Part shown: positions 14,701 through 23,036 of the stretch, one piece after another | How positions within the stretch are numbered: position 1 is the stretch's first letter | Layout of the letters: the number at the start of each line of letters is the position of its first letter | NCBI GenBank assembly: GCA_025449645.1 | Contig: JANWIY010000018.1 | Span: 1 to 42,165 of the forward strand | Direction of reading: 5' to 3' | Source of the DNA: Chitinophagaceae bacterium | Lineage (GTDB): Bacteria > Bacteroidota > Bacteroidia > Chitinophagales > Chitinophagaceae | Length of the DNA stretch: 42,165 bases | The notes under the pieces: generated by a model | Seen by the model: only the letters and a program-made list of their open reading frames with translations | Database searches by the model: none | What the model was told of the DNA's origin: nothing | Position numbers and translations under genes: made by a program

Positions 14701-15309
14701 CTTTAACTGATTATTGATTTCAAAAAGAAGATCTTCGATCCTTGCCAGATCCTGTTCGGTAGCGTCGAGCTTCAGACGGGCTTCCTTCTTCCTGGTTTTA
14801 TAAATGGAAATCCCGGCAGCCTGCTCAAGCATCCGTCGCCTGCTGTTTTCCTTGTCGCGGATAATATCGTCCACCATCCCAAGTTCGATGATGGCATAAC
14901 TGTCCGTGGATATGCCGGTATCAAGAAAAAGATTCTGAATATCTTTCAAGCGGCAGCTGACATCGTTGAGGCGGTATTCACTTTCACCGCTTTTGTAGAA
15001 TTTGCGTGTAACGGTTACAGTTGTGAAATCAGTGGGAAGCAGGTTCCTTGTATTTTCAAAAGTCAGGCTCACTTCCGCGAGTCCTGAGGCGGTGCGGTTC
15101 TTTGAACCATTGAAGACAAGACTTTCCAGATTCTCGGAACGGAGATGAGAGATCTTCTGTTCCCCGATCACCCAGCGGATGCTATCCACGATATTGCTTT
15201 TCCCACAACCATTCGGGCCTATAATGCCCGTAATTCCTTCATTAAAAAGAATATTGGTCTTGTCCGCAAAACTCTTAAACCCTTTTATCTCTAAGCTTTT
15301 TAACCGCAC
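11764..15309 (-). CDS. smc: Chromosome segregation protein SMC
   Basis: 1181 residues, normal for bacterial SMC. The N-terminal head has the P-loop GPNGCGKSN (31-39). Two long coiled coils surround a hinge at about 510-680 (around SLIDSMEGYPESVKFL and the GGSVGLFEGKKIGR segment). The C-terminal head has the ABC signature LSGGEKTLTA (from about 1084) and Walker B FCILDEVDAPLDD. The ATPase dimer with ScpA/B compacts and segregates chromosomes. A TAGGTTTG -7 box lies on the minus strand at 15339-15332, about 20 bases upstream of the start, supporting it. Confidence 0.97.
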   Translation of the reverse strand: MRLKSLEIKGFKSFADKTNILFNEGITGIIGPNGCGKSNIVDSIRWVIGEQKISHLRSENLESLVFNGSKNRTASGLAEVSLTFENTRNLLPTDFTTVTVTRKFYKSGESEYRLNDVSCRLKDIQNLFLDTGISTDSYAIIELGMVDDIIRDKENSRRRMLEQAAGISIYKTRKKEARLKLDATEQDLARIEDLLFEINNQLKSLETQAKKAEKYFEIKKDYRELSIELAKASLEGFNSTYKNLTLQSETETDKKFELEAGIATEEAGLEKDKLAFIEQEKQLQVLQHAYNELLQQLRDKEAEKNLVSQRLDFLAEKETNLVDFLEKSEGQVKGLEESVSFNDQQVAEEELKLADLQLNLELLSVKTEEARIHFGNIKLSLDQLRNEIAQAQRSQFDAEKNIAIADTSIQNLETAVVQLEEERSTRELQIIQLTEEKETTGRELDIRRTDLQQLQEHQERTKDQILQTQEKLEILRQQFADQSRKYDARKNEHDLLKSLIDSMEGYPESVKFLHKNPHWNHTAPILSDVIYVKEEFRTAVENVLEPYLNYYVVNDLEEGLQAVQLLDDNKKGKANFFLLNKFQPERPEFDHQPENTIPALQVIEVDVKYLPLAKHLLANVFIAENEPSVAWFNAESNGSVILEKHGKYVKGKYSLTGGSVGLFEGKKIGRAKNLEKIHLDVTAQEIVVNQLKTEIQARHNEVIGFNKQLKEQAIRQVQEDINRLSNNLFAIENKTENLNGIQQDSFIRKLDLEQQLRQTQESIEGTRRDWQELLANVNALKEKMFHGQEQYQIAESAYNEVSAGFNDFNLQVIHQQNRIAALKQELEFRNSQLCDLKTQIENNQVQVSQTRDQIGESRSMLNTLDEALAAMIRHKEKEEKKLNEADQAYYNERNTLSEKETAVRQLIKQKENAEHLLGEIKDRLNELKLQLAGMKERLSVEFRINLDDIIDEPRSGEMTAEELQEKADRMKKRLENLGEVNPTAVEAFQEMKRRYDFIVDQKNDLVSANDILLQTILEVETTANQQFLDTFEKVRENFQKVFKALFTDEDTADLILENPENLADTGIDIVAKPKGKRPSSITQLSGGEKTLTATALLFAIYLIKPAPFCILDEVDAPLDDANVGKFTNMIRQFSDNSQFIIVTHNKMSMSSVDVIYGVTMQEAGVSKLVPVDFRSLSIQES

Positions 15310-15331
15310 GGGGTTCTTTGTTGATAGATCG

Positions 15332-15339
15332 CAAACCTA
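15332..15339 (-). promoter_or_regulatory. -7 promoter box (TAGGTTTG) of smc
   Basis: Read on the minus strand this is a perfect TAnnTTTG, ending 22 bases before the smc start codon. It lies in the 91-base gap after the hexosaminidase gene, so smc has its own promoter. Confidence 0.55.
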
Positions 15340-15400
15340 ATTAAAATGCCGTATTGATTCCGGGTCTGTTAATAAGTGGTGGATAGTCTTTATGCGCTCA

Positions 15401-17311
15401 TTATTTGATCAGTCCCGCTCTTTTCTTAAGTACATCCACCGGCATTTCGATCTGACGTCCCATCTGCTTATCACCCCGGTAGGTTACCACTTCCAGCATA
15501 ACCGCATCTTTCGGAACCGATAGCGGGCCCTTATACACGGGATAAAAATTATCAGGATGTGAGTTGTCAAAACTGTAATGAATATCCAGCCCCTCAACTT
15601 CCATGGAAAGATCGATGAGCAGGGAATCATTTGCATCTTTTTTAGCGGTAAATATCGGGTCGAACATGCAGCGGGAATATTTAACCTGCTCAAGGTCCAT
15701 CCTCGGAAAATTATTCTCCACCTTCTTTGCAAAACTGTTCCAGTTCTTTTTTTCCCTGGGCGACCACAAACACTCGGATACAGCCAGACTCCTGGGCCAA
15801 ACCATATATTGCAGATGGCGGGTGTTATAAATCTGTTCAGACCACAGATTGGCCTGGCCGCCCAGAATAAATTTCGGATCAACACCTTCGGGCACAGGCT
15901 CAAACTCGTATGTTGTATTCAGACGCAGTGTGGCATACACCTCGGGTTCATAAATGGGATCCCCCTGCATATAGTCGAGATATACAAAAGTGGTCGGACT
16001 CATTACCACCTGGTGACCCAACTTGGCTGCCTGAATACCACCGTCCATTCCCCTCCAACTCATGACCAGGGCATTTGGGGCAAGTCCGCCTGCCAGGATT
16101 TCATCCCAGCCGATCAGCTTCTTTCCTTTCGATTCCACAATCTTTTCAACCCTCTTCTCAAAATAGCTCTGCACTTCATCCATCGTTTTGAGATTCTCCT
16201 TTTTCATCAGTTGTTTCACGGCATCACTCTGCTCCCAGAAATTCTTTGCACATTCGTCCCCGCCTACATGAATATATTCAAATGGAAAAAGCGCCGCAAT
16301 CTCCGTGAATACCTTATCAAGAAAGGGATAGACTTTTTCGTTGGCTGGGCAAAGCGTATTATCCTCCAATGCGTCGAATCCCCCCTGGTGCCAGTCAATG
16401 AATTTTTCCCCGGAGATCACCTGGTATTTATCAGCCCCCGCTGTGCAGGATAATTCAGGATATGAAACAATAGCTGCCATGCTGTGACCTGGAATATCCA
16501 CTTCCGGCATGATATTGATAAACCTGTCCTTTGCATATTTAATCAATTCCCTGATATCGTCCTGGGTATAAAATCCGCCATAATTTCTTGGCTCATCCGG
16601 TGCCGGTTTATCGAAAGTTCCGAAATAACCGACGCGTTTTACATTCCATGCGCCTACTGAAGTCAACCTGGGCAGACTCTTGATTTCTATCCTCCATCCC
16701 TCGTCGTCCGTGAGATGCATATGGAGCAGATTAAATTTATAACGGGCCATATTATCAATAAAATCTTTCACCTCCTGTTTGGTGAAAAAATGTCGCGCAA
16801 CATCGAACATCAATCCCCGCCAGCCGAATCTTGGGTAATCCGTGATTTCAACAATCGGAACATTCCATACGGTGCCGGAAACCGGTACAGGGCTTTCAAT
16901 TTCCTTTGGGAGCAATTGCAAAAGCGTCTGAACTCCATAAAAGAGACCCGCCGGCTTATTGGCTTTAATCAGAATTCCCGCGCCACGAACTGAAAGCGTA
17001 TATCCCTCATTGCCAAGGGATTTATCTGCATTTTTATTTAATATTAGTTCTATAATAGACACTTTATCAGCCCCTACCAGTGTCACTGCTCTCCCGGTTA
17101 CAGCAAACTTTTGTTTGAGCAGCTGGCCGGTTTCATTTAATTCAGGCGAGGCAGGCATGCTTATTGAAATATTTTCCGGCAATACAAAACTGCCGGCACC
17201 TTTGACCAGGCTCACTGGCTCGGGGATAATGGAAATAGAGGATTCAGAAGCCTGACAAAAGCCTCCTACACTAAACAGGGAAAGCAAACAAAAGACGAGA
17301 GTTTTTTTCAT
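15401..17311 (-). CDS. Beta-N-acetylhexosaminidase, GH20
   Basis: 636 residues with a signal peptide (MKKTLVFCLLSLFSVGGFCQ). Residues about 25-150 are the GH20 N-terminal domain, and the TIM barrel starts near 160 (YPRFGWRGLMFDVARHF). The catalytic pair is D352-E353 in HVGGDE, where the acetamido group of the substrate assists hydrolysis. A C-terminal region (about 530-630) resembles the small chitobiase-type beta domain (LDIHYSFDNSHPD). It releases terminal GlcNAc or GalNAc from chitin, peptidoglycan or glycoprotein fragments in the periplasm or at the surface. The 209-base stretch upstream holds no gene that I can find. Confidence 0.93.
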   Translation of the reverse strand: MKKTLVFCLLSLFSVGGFCQASESSISIIPEPVSLVKGAGSFVLPENISISMPASPELNETGQLLKQKFAVTGRAVTLVGADKVSIIELILNKNADKSLGNEGYTLSVRGAGILIKANKPAGLFYGVQTLLQLLPKEIESPVPVSGTVWNVPIVEITDYPRFGWRGLMFDVARHFFTKQEVKDFIDNMARYKFNLLHMHLTDDEGWRIEIKSLPRLTSVGAWNVKRVGYFGTFDKPAPDEPRNYGGFYTQDDIRELIKYAKDRFINIMPEVDIPGHSMAAIVSYPELSCTAGADKYQVISGEKFIDWHQGGFDALEDNTLCPANEKVYPFLDKVFTEIAALFPFEYIHVGGDECAKNFWEQSDAVKQLMKKENLKTMDEVQSYFEKRVEKIVESKGKKLIGWDEILAGGLAPNALVMSWRGMDGGIQAAKLGHQVVMSPTTFVYLDYMQGDPIYEPEVYATLRLNTTYEFEPVPEGVDPKFILGGQANLWSEQIYNTRHLQYMVWPRSLAVSECLWSPREKKNWNSFAKKVENNFPRMDLEQVKYSRCMFDPIFTAKKDANDSLLIDLSMEVEGLDIHYSFDNSHPDNFYPVYKGPLSVPKDAVMLEVVTYRGDKQMGRQIEMPVDVLKKRAGLIK

Positions 17312-17520
17312 TGCAGTATTTTTTTTCGCGAAACCGCTGAAGCATTGCGCATAACGCGGAGCGCAAGATATTCTTTCTTCGGGATCAACTGGAGCTTCAG
17401 AACAGAATAAATTTATTGTTTTGCATCAGGCCCTGGGCATTGGACGGACTATGCGTTAGCGTTTACGTTTTTCGCGCATGAATGTAATACTTTTTATTAT
17501 GCGGGCCCGGCGTTTCGCAT

Positions 17521-18576
17521 TCAGCATACCAGAGGCTCCTGCTGACTCAGGCAATGGAAACTGCCCAGACCCCAAATGATATCCATGGAATCAATCCCCA
17601 CGACCTGCCTTTCAGGGAATGCATCCTGTATGATAAGGATTGCCCTTTCATCTTTCGCAGACCGGAAAGTTGGAGCAACAATCAGACCGTTGGCGATATA
17701 AAAATTTGCATAGGATGCTGGCAGACGCTGTTCTTCAAATATGATTTTGTCGGGCATGGGCAGCTCGATAATCTGAAGTTGCTTTCCATCACTCAGACGC
17801 ATATTGCTGAGATCTCTTAAGTTTTGCTGCAGCAAATCATAGTTTTCATCCGAACGGTTTTCTTCTACTGCCGCGATCACAGTATCAGCATTGACAAACC
17901 GCACGGTGTCGTCAATATGTCCGTCCGTATCATCTCCAACGATCCCATCTTTCACCCAAAGCACCTGATCAACACCATAAAAGGCATAGAGGCATTCTTC
18001 GATTTCTGAGCGTGTAAGACCCGGGTTGCGGTTCTTGTTTAAAAGGCAGGATTCCGAAGTTATTAGAGTTCCATTTCCGTTAAAGTCCACCGAACCGCCC
18101 TCCATGATTATTCCAGGAGAGATAACGGGTATATTATAAGCTGATGCAATAAGAGTGGGAATCATATCATCCAATTCGAATGGAGGATATTTATTTCCCC
18201 AGGCATTGTAATTCCAATCCACGATAATTTTTGGCTGAAGAGCAAATGGATTTATAAGAAAAGCCGGCCCATGGTCGCGGCACCAAGCGTCGTTGGTAGG
18301 GTTAATAAAAAAACGTATCCTTTTCAGGTCCACTGAATATTCCTCTAGTTTATTCTCAGCAAAATTTTGCATTTTACTGTCATTCACATTAATATGTACA
18401 AATTCCTTTTCGGATAACGATTTTATAAATGTACAATAGGATGGAAAAATAGTTTGGATTTTACCTGGCCAGGAAGCTTCTTTATGGGGCCAACTCAGCC
18501 AGGTGGCAGCATGAGGTTCAAATTCGGCTGGGAAGCGGTAACCTAGTTCCCTGGGTGTGGGCCGGTTAATCTTCAT
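17521..18576 (-). CDS. aguA: Agmatine deiminase
   Basis: 351 residues, typical for the peptidylarginine-deiminase-fold agmatine iminohydrolase family. The N-terminus has FEPHAATWLSWPHKEASWPG; central motifs include NDAWCRDHGPAF and GDDTDGHIDDTVRF; the nucleophile is C342 in GLGSFHCLSQQEP close to the C-terminus. It converts agmatine to N-carbamoylputrescine. Its start lies inside the end of aguB (overlap 18566-18576), so the two are translated together and give putrescine from agmatine. Confidence 0.95.
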   Translation of the reverse strand: MKINRPTPRELGYRFPAEFEPHAATWLSWPHKEASWPGKIQTIFPSYCTFIKSLSEKEFVHINVNDSKMQNFAENKLEEYSVDLKRIRFFINPTNDAWCRDHGPAFLINPFALQPKIIVDWNYNAWGNKYPPFELDDMIPTLIASAYNIPVISPGIIMEGGSVDFNGNGTLITSESCLLNKNRNPGLTRSEIEECLYAFYGVDQVLWVKDGIVGDDTDGHIDDTVRFVNADTVIAAVEENRSDENYDLLQQNLRDLSNMRLSDGKQLQIIELPMPDKIIFEEQRLPASYANFYIANGLIVAPTFRSAKDERAILIIQDAFPERQVVGIDSMDIIWGLGSFHCLSQQEPLVC

Positions 18577-19441
18577 CCAGGAATCGTTTGGTTATGGGCT
18601 GATAGGAATCGATCCGCCGATCGCGCAAAAACGGCCAGTGCGTCCGATAACTCTCCGTTTTGTCAGTGTCAATTTCATGCACGATCACCTCTTCCCGGTC
18701 TGTCGAAGCCTGAGCAAGTACCCTGCCAAATGGATTGGAGATAAATGAGCCACCCCAGAATTTCATTGTGCCTTCCTGCTCAAGACCAACCCTGTTTACA
18801 CTTACGACATGTACTCCGTTGGCAACAGCATGACTTCGCTGAATGGTTTGCCATGCATGATATTGTTCATCGTTTGTCGCAAGGTCCTGCGCGGTGGACC
18901 AGCCGATTGCTGTCGGATAAAAAAGTATCTCCGCACCCATCAGAGAGGTGATTCGAGCGGCCTCAGGATACCATTGATCCCAGCAAATCAGTACACCCAA
19001 TTTTGCGTATGAGGTTTTAAATACCCGGTAACCAAGATCTCCGGGCGTGAAATAAAATTTTTCGTAAAAGGCAGGATCATCTGGAATATGCATTTTTCGG
19101 TATTTGCCAAGATAGGAACCATCGGCATCAACAACGACCGTGGTATTATGATAAATACCTTTTGTTCTTTTTTCAAAAAGCGAACCGATGATGACGGTCC
19201 TTGTTTCGGCAGCAGCTTTTTGCAAGACTTCAGTAGAAGGACCGGGTATGGCTTCTGCAAGTTCAAAATTATTATAGTCTTCTCTATCGCAGAAATACAA
19301 CGAAGTGAAAAGTTCCTGGAGGCAAATGATCTGCGCACCTTTACCTGCAGCCTCCCGGATTTTTTCTATGCCTTTCTTCAGATTGGCAGATTTGTCTTTT
19401 AAGCAGGACATCTGCACGATCCCCAGCCTTAGCTTACCCAT
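18566..19441 (-). CDS. aguB: N-carbamoylputrescine amidase
   Basis: 291 residues of the nitrilase (C-N hydrolase) superfamily. The Glu-Lys-Cys triad is E43 (CLQELF), K116 (GKYRKMHIPDD) and C153 (LICWDQWYPEAAR). It hydrolyses N-carbamoylputrescine to putrescine, CO2 and ammonia in the cytoplasm. First gene of a two-gene operon with aguA, which it overlaps by 11 bases. A TAGTTTTG box at 19480-19473 on the minus strand provides the promoter. Confidence 0.94.
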   Translation of the reverse strand: MGKLRLGIVQMSCLKDKSANLKKGIEKIREAAGKGAQIICLQELFTSLYFCDREDYNNFELAEAIPGPSTEVLQKAAAETRTVIIGSLFEKRTKGIYHNTTVVVDADGSYLGKYRKMHIPDDPAFYEKFYFTPGDLGYRVFKTSYAKLGVLICWDQWYPEAARITSLMGAEILFYPTAIGWSTAQDLATNDEQYHAWQTIQRSHAVANGVHVVSVNRVGLEQEGTMKFWGGSFISNPFGRVLAQASTDREEVIVHEIDTDKTESYRTHWPFLRDRRIDSYQPITKRFLDED

Positions 19442-19472
19442 AATACAATGATTGAATATCAGCCTGAAACCG

Positions 19473-19480
19473 CAAAACTA
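19473..19480 (-). promoter_or_regulatory. -7 promoter box (TAGTTTTG) of aguB-aguA
   Basis: A perfect TAnnTTTG on the minus strand, ending 31 bases before the aguB start codon, in the gap between aguB and the desaturase gene. Confidence 0.5.
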
Positions 19481-19519
19481 GCGCATCAGGCCGAGTATGC
19501 AGAACATGTGGCTTAATTC

Positions 19520-20590
19520 TCAGGAAGCTTTACCCATTTGCTTGAGGAAATGCACATGGGATGCAATGGCCATGGTCACCCGGGGATATTCGATATATAC
19601 CAGCCCGTAGTCTGCACAAGCCTGGCGAATGATCTTGCTCAGCGCAGGATAATGAACATGCGATATTTTGGGGAACAGGTGATGTTCGATCTGGAAATTC
19701 AGGCCACCTACAAGCCAGGACACAACCCGGTTTTGTGTTGCAAAATTGGCCGTGGTCATGACCTGGTGAATGGCCCATTCATTATCCATTTTTCCTGTTT
19801 GCAAATTGGCAACTGGGAACGCGGTATGCTCAACAGTATGTGCAAGTTGAAATACAATGCTGATCACCAAACCAGCAACGGAGGTGACTATAAGAAATCC
19901 GACGAGCCAGGCCATGAAACCTGTTATATAAATTGGCAGCGCGACGAAAATAAATCCATTCAATAATTTGAAGAACCAGAAATTGATATGGTCCATCAGT
20001 TTCATTTTCTTCAATGGAACCTCACCCACTTTACTGGTGAAATACTTGTTATAGTCAAGCAGGAATATCCATAAAATATACAGCAGAGAATAAAGGAACC
20101 AAAAATAGAAATGCTGGTATTTGTGAAGCTTAAGTCTTTTTTGCGTTGTACTCATGCGCATCCAGGGCTGAATGTCAATATCGTCATCGACTCCGGCCAC
20201 ATTTGTATATGAATGATGGATGATATTGTGTTTGCTGTTCCAGATAAAGCTGTTTCCTCCGAGTATGTTCAGAGAAAATGCAGCGACCATATTGGCCCAT
20301 TTATGTTTACTGAAACTACCATGTGCGCCATCATGCATCACATTAAATCCGATGGCGGAAATAACACCTCCGAGTAAAATACATTCGCCGATGGCAAGCA
20401 TTGGGACAGGCGTGAAAAAAACAAGGTGGATATACAGGCCCACAAAAGAAACACCCAATACCGATGCTTTAAGATAGAGACTGAAATTTCCGGTCGTAGC
20501 CTTTCCCACCTGCTCAAAATAGGAATTGATCCTTTTTTTGAGGTCGGAATGGAAAGTATGTGGACCGGATGAAAATTTAGGTATTTGCAT
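19520..20590 (-). CDS. Membrane fatty acid (acyl-CoA) desaturase
   Basis: 356 residues with four or more hydrophobic segments (about 42-60, 68-82, 163-180, 205-250). The three histidine boxes are HDGAH (86-90), HNIIHH (121-126) and QIEHH (300-304). The QxxHH third box is that of front-end (delta-6-like) or linoleoyl-type desaturases in Pfam PF00487. It inserts a double bond in membrane acyl chains using a di-iron centre; the position cannot be read from sequence. No cytochrome b5 domain is fused. A TAACTTTG box lies at 20626-20619 upstream. Confidence 0.92.
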   Translation of the reverse strand: MQIPKFSSGPHTFHSDLKKRINSYFEQVGKATTGNFSLYLKASVLGVSFVGLYIHLVFFTPVPMLAIGECILLGGVISAIGFNVMHDGAHGSFSKHKWANMVAAFSLNILGGNSFIWNSKHNIIHHSYTNVAGVDDDIDIQPWMRMSTTQKRLKLHKYQHFYFWFLYSLLYILWIFLLDYNKYFTSKVGEVPLKKMKLMDHINFWFFKLLNGFIFVALPIYITGFMAWLVGFLIVTSVAGLVISIVFQLAHTVEHTAFPVANLQTGKMDNEWAIHQVMTTANFATQNRVVSWLVGGLNFQIEHHLFPKISHVHYPALSKIIRQACADYGLVYIEYPRVTMAIASHVHFLKQMGKAS

Positions 20591-20618
20591 GAATAATTTC
20601 TTTTGTTGAAAACCGGGG

Positions 20619-20626
20619 CAAAGTTA
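20619..20626 (-). promoter_or_regulatory. -7 promoter box (TAACTTTG) of the desaturase gene
   Basis: A perfect TAnnTTTG on the minus strand, ending 28 bases before the start codon at 20590. Confidence 0.55.
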
Positions 20627-20695
20627 CTTCATTTTTAAGGAAGATCATGTTAAAACAAGTGCCTCTCCCCTGTTAACAACGAAGAAATTAACGAT

Positions 20696-21436
20696 TTATG
20701 TATCCAGTTGCACAAAAGCATCCAGGTCACGGATGCCGATCATTTTTTCAGTAATAAATCCTTCTGCATACCGGACCCCGATCATTTTCCCGAACATCTG
20801 GTGACGCCCGATTATGGAGTCCAGGAACTCCGGACCCGATATATAGGTCTGCGGTTCATCCTTATCATAAGTCCGGGAGTGAAATTGTGAGGAATATGCA
20901 CGGATCGAATCTAGTTTGCGGTCAAAGACCCGGGAAATATCATATACAAAAGAGGGTGAATAATAGCGGTCCTGGATAAAGTGAAATATGTATTTTGGCC
21001 TCCAGTGTTGCTGGAACCCACCCTCGTCGTCCTTGGTTTCAACTTTTCTTAAACCACTCAGAAAGCAACTGTCGGAAATCAGCTTGCCGGCCCTGCCATG
21101 GTCGGGATGACGGTCTGCCAGTGCGCTGGCCAATACGATTTCCGGACGGTATTTCCTGATCGTTGCCACTAATCTTCGCTGGTTATCTTCGTTATTCTGA
21201 AAAAACCCATCGGCCATGCAGAGATTCTCGCGTATGTCAAGTTCCATCAGCCTGGCCGCGGCATCAGATTCCTGGATGCGGAGCGCGGGCGTTCCACGGG
21301 TGCCCAATTCACCCTGGGTCAGGTCAATGACGCCCGTTGTTTTCCCATGAAGTTTTTCCATCATCAGGGTTCCGGAGCAACAGAGCTCCACGTCATCGGG
21401 GTGCACAGCAATTGCAAGTATATTTATCTTGATCAT
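20696..21436 (-). CDS. bshB1: Bacillithiol biosynthesis deacetylase BshB1
   Basis: 246 residues of the LmbE/PIG-L zinc deacetylase family. The metal site starts with AVHPDD (11-15) and includes the downstream HPDHGRA. DLTQGELGTRGTPALR and the RYYSPSF segment are typical of BshB1, which removes the acetyl group from GlcNAc-malate before cysteine is attached to form bacillithiol. This implies that the organism makes that thiol, which also draws on the cysteine made by the cysM operon. The gene stands alone between the desaturase and divergent lpdA. Confidence 0.92.
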   Translation of the reverse strand: MIKINILAIAVHPDDVELCCSGTLMMEKLHGKTTGVIDLTQGELGTRGTPALRIQESDAAARLMELDIRENLCMADGFFQNNEDNQRRLVATIRKYRPEIVLASALADRHPDHGRAGKLISDSCFLSGLRKVETKDDEGGFQQHWRPKYIFHFIQDRYYSPSFVYDISRVFDRKLDSIRAYSSQFHSRTYDKDEPQTYISGPEFLDSIIGRHQMFGKMIGVRYAEGFITEKMIGIRDLDAFVQLDT

Positions 21437-21505
21437 GGCGCAAATTAAAATAAGTTGAGCAGAATTGGGACAGCCTCCGCCCTACCCGGTTATCGGATTT
21501 TCCCA

Positions 21506-21513
21506 TAGCTTTG
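21506..21513 (+). promoter_or_regulatory. -7 promoter box (TAGCTTTG) of lpdA
   Basis: A perfect TAnnTTTG 46 bases before the lpdA ATG at 21560. Confidence 0.55.
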
Positions 21514-21559
21514 CACTCCGAAATTCATCAATTCATCTTCATTCATTAAAATTATTTCT

Positions 21560-22963
21560 ATGGCCTATGATGTAGTTGTGCTTGGGAGTGGTCCGGGTGG
21601 ATATGTCGCCGCCATTCGCGCATCTCAATTGGGTTTGAAAACAGCAATTATTGAAAGGGAGAGCCTGGGGGGCATCTGTCTGAACTGGGGATGTATTCCC
21701 ACCAAGGCCCTGCTGAAGAGTGCCCAGGTGTATGAAGATATCAAGCACGCAAAGGATTTTGGGATCGAAGCCAGCGGTAAACAGGATTTCCCTGCAGTGA
21801 TAAAACGCAGTCGCGGCGTAGCAGATAAAATGAGCAAAGGAGTTGCATTCCTGATGCGAAAAAATAAGATCGATGTGATCATGGGCTTTGGGACATTCAA
21901 AGCCAAGGGTCAGCTTGAAGTGAAGGCTGCCGATGGAAAGACCCAGGTTGTTGAGGGCAAACATATCATTATTGCTACCGGGGCCAGAAGCCGTGAACTA
22001 CCGAACCTCAGGCAGGATGGGAAAAAAGTGATTGGTTACAGGGAGGCCATGAGCCTGCCCCAGCAGCCAAAAAGCCTGATCGTCGTTGGTAGCGGCGCGA
22101 TTGGGGTTGAATTTGCTTATTTCTATTATAGCATGGGAACAAAAGTTACCATTGTTGAATTTCTCCCCCGTATTGTTCCTGTGGAAGACGAAGAAATATC
22201 AAAAGAGCTGGAAAAAGTATATAAAAAGTATGGGATAGATATTTATGTAAGCAGCGAAGTGACGAGCGTGGATACCAGTGGGAATGGGGTGAAGGCAAAA
22301 GTTAAAACTGCGTCAGGCGAAATCGTTCTTGAAGCCGATATTTTGTTAAGTGCTGTTGGGATTGCATCCAATATTGAAGGCATCGGACTTGAAGCCCTGG
22401 GCGTGAAAACCGATAAGGGAAAAGTATCCGTTGATAAATTTTACAATACCAATGTCGCCGGCATTTATTCAATTGGAGATTGCGCTCCGGGCCAGGCGCT
22501 TGCGCATGTGGCTTCCAAGGAAGGAATCATCTGCGTTGAAAATATTGCTTTTAATGAAAAGAAGTATACCCACGCACCTGAGCCAATTGACTATAACAAC
22601 GTTCCGGGATGTACCTACTGCACGCCTGAAATCGCGTCTGTCGGCTTTACAGAGAATCAGGCAAAGGAAGCCGGCTACGAAGTAAAAGTTGGCAAGTTCC
22701 CGCTAAGTGCTTCCGGCAAAGCCTCTGCCGCCGGCCATACGGAAGGATTCATCAAAGTGATCTTCGATGCCAAATACGGAGAATGGCTCGGTACCCATAT
22801 GATCGGATATAACGTCACGGAAATTATTATTGAAACCGTTGTCGGTCGTAAACTGGAAACGACTTATAACGAAGTGCTGAACAGCCTTCATCCACATCCG
22901 ACAATCAGCGAAAGTGTAAAAGACGCCATTGAAGTGGCTTATGGCGAGGCCATTCATTTATGA
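21560..22963 (+). CDS. lpdA: Dihydrolipoyl dehydrogenase
   Basis: 467 residues. The FAD-binding GSGPGG is at 9-14, the redox-active disulfide is C40/C45 in GGICLNWGCIPTK, the NAD-binding GSGAIG lies near 178, and the interface motif HPHPTISE near the C-terminus supplies the catalytic His-Glu. It re-oxidises dihydrolipoamide of pyruvate and 2-oxoglutarate dehydrogenases and glycine cleavage. No E1 or E2 gene is adjacent. Confidence 0.97.
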   Translation: MAYDVVVLGSGPGGYVAAIRASQLGLKTAIIERESLGGICLNWGCIPTKALLKSAQVYEDIKHAKDFGIEASGKQDFPAVIKRSRGVADKMSKGVAFLMRKNKIDVIMGFGTFKAKGQLEVKAADGKTQVVEGKHIIIATGARSRELPNLRQDGKKVIGYREAMSLPQQPKSLIVVGSGAIGVEFAYFYYSMGTKVTIVEFLPRIVPVEDEEISKELEKVYKKYGIDIYVSSEVTSVDTSGNGVKAKVKTASGEIVLEADILLSAVGIASNIEGIGLEALGVKTDKGKVSVDKFYNTNVAGIYSIGDCAPGQALAHVASKEGIICVENIAFNEKKYTHAPEPIDYNNVPGCTYCTPEIASVGFTENQAKEAGYEVKVGKFPLSASGKASAAGHTEGFIKVIFDAKYGEWLGTHMIGYNVTEIIIETVVGRKLETTYNEVLNSLHPHPTISESVKDAIEVAYGEAIHL

Positions 22964-22983
22964 TTCAATATTGACGACCTGAA

Positions 22984-23011
22984 AGTTGACCGTCGACAGC
23001 CGACAGTTGAA
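22984..23011. repeat. Degenerate heptamer array
   Basis: The bases read as four 7-base units, GTTGACC GTCGACA GCCGACA GTTGAAA, in the gap between lpdA and the FAD oxidoreductase. They share the GTTGA-type heptamers of the arms of the palindromic elements at 40111-40209 and 41459-41536, but no core or inverted arm is seen here. Confidence 0.4.
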
Positions 23012-23036
23012 AGGGAGTCGTTTCAAATATTTCTCC

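Noticed and set aside
15578..16453. A 291-codon open frame on the plus strand
   Set aside because: It lies wholly antisense to the GH20 gene, has low-complexity composition, no recognisable motif and no promoter box.
17312..17520. Possible RNA or gene between the hexosaminidase and agmatine deiminase
   Set aside because: It has short GC-rich inverted words but no consistent hairpin with T-run, promoter or ORF.
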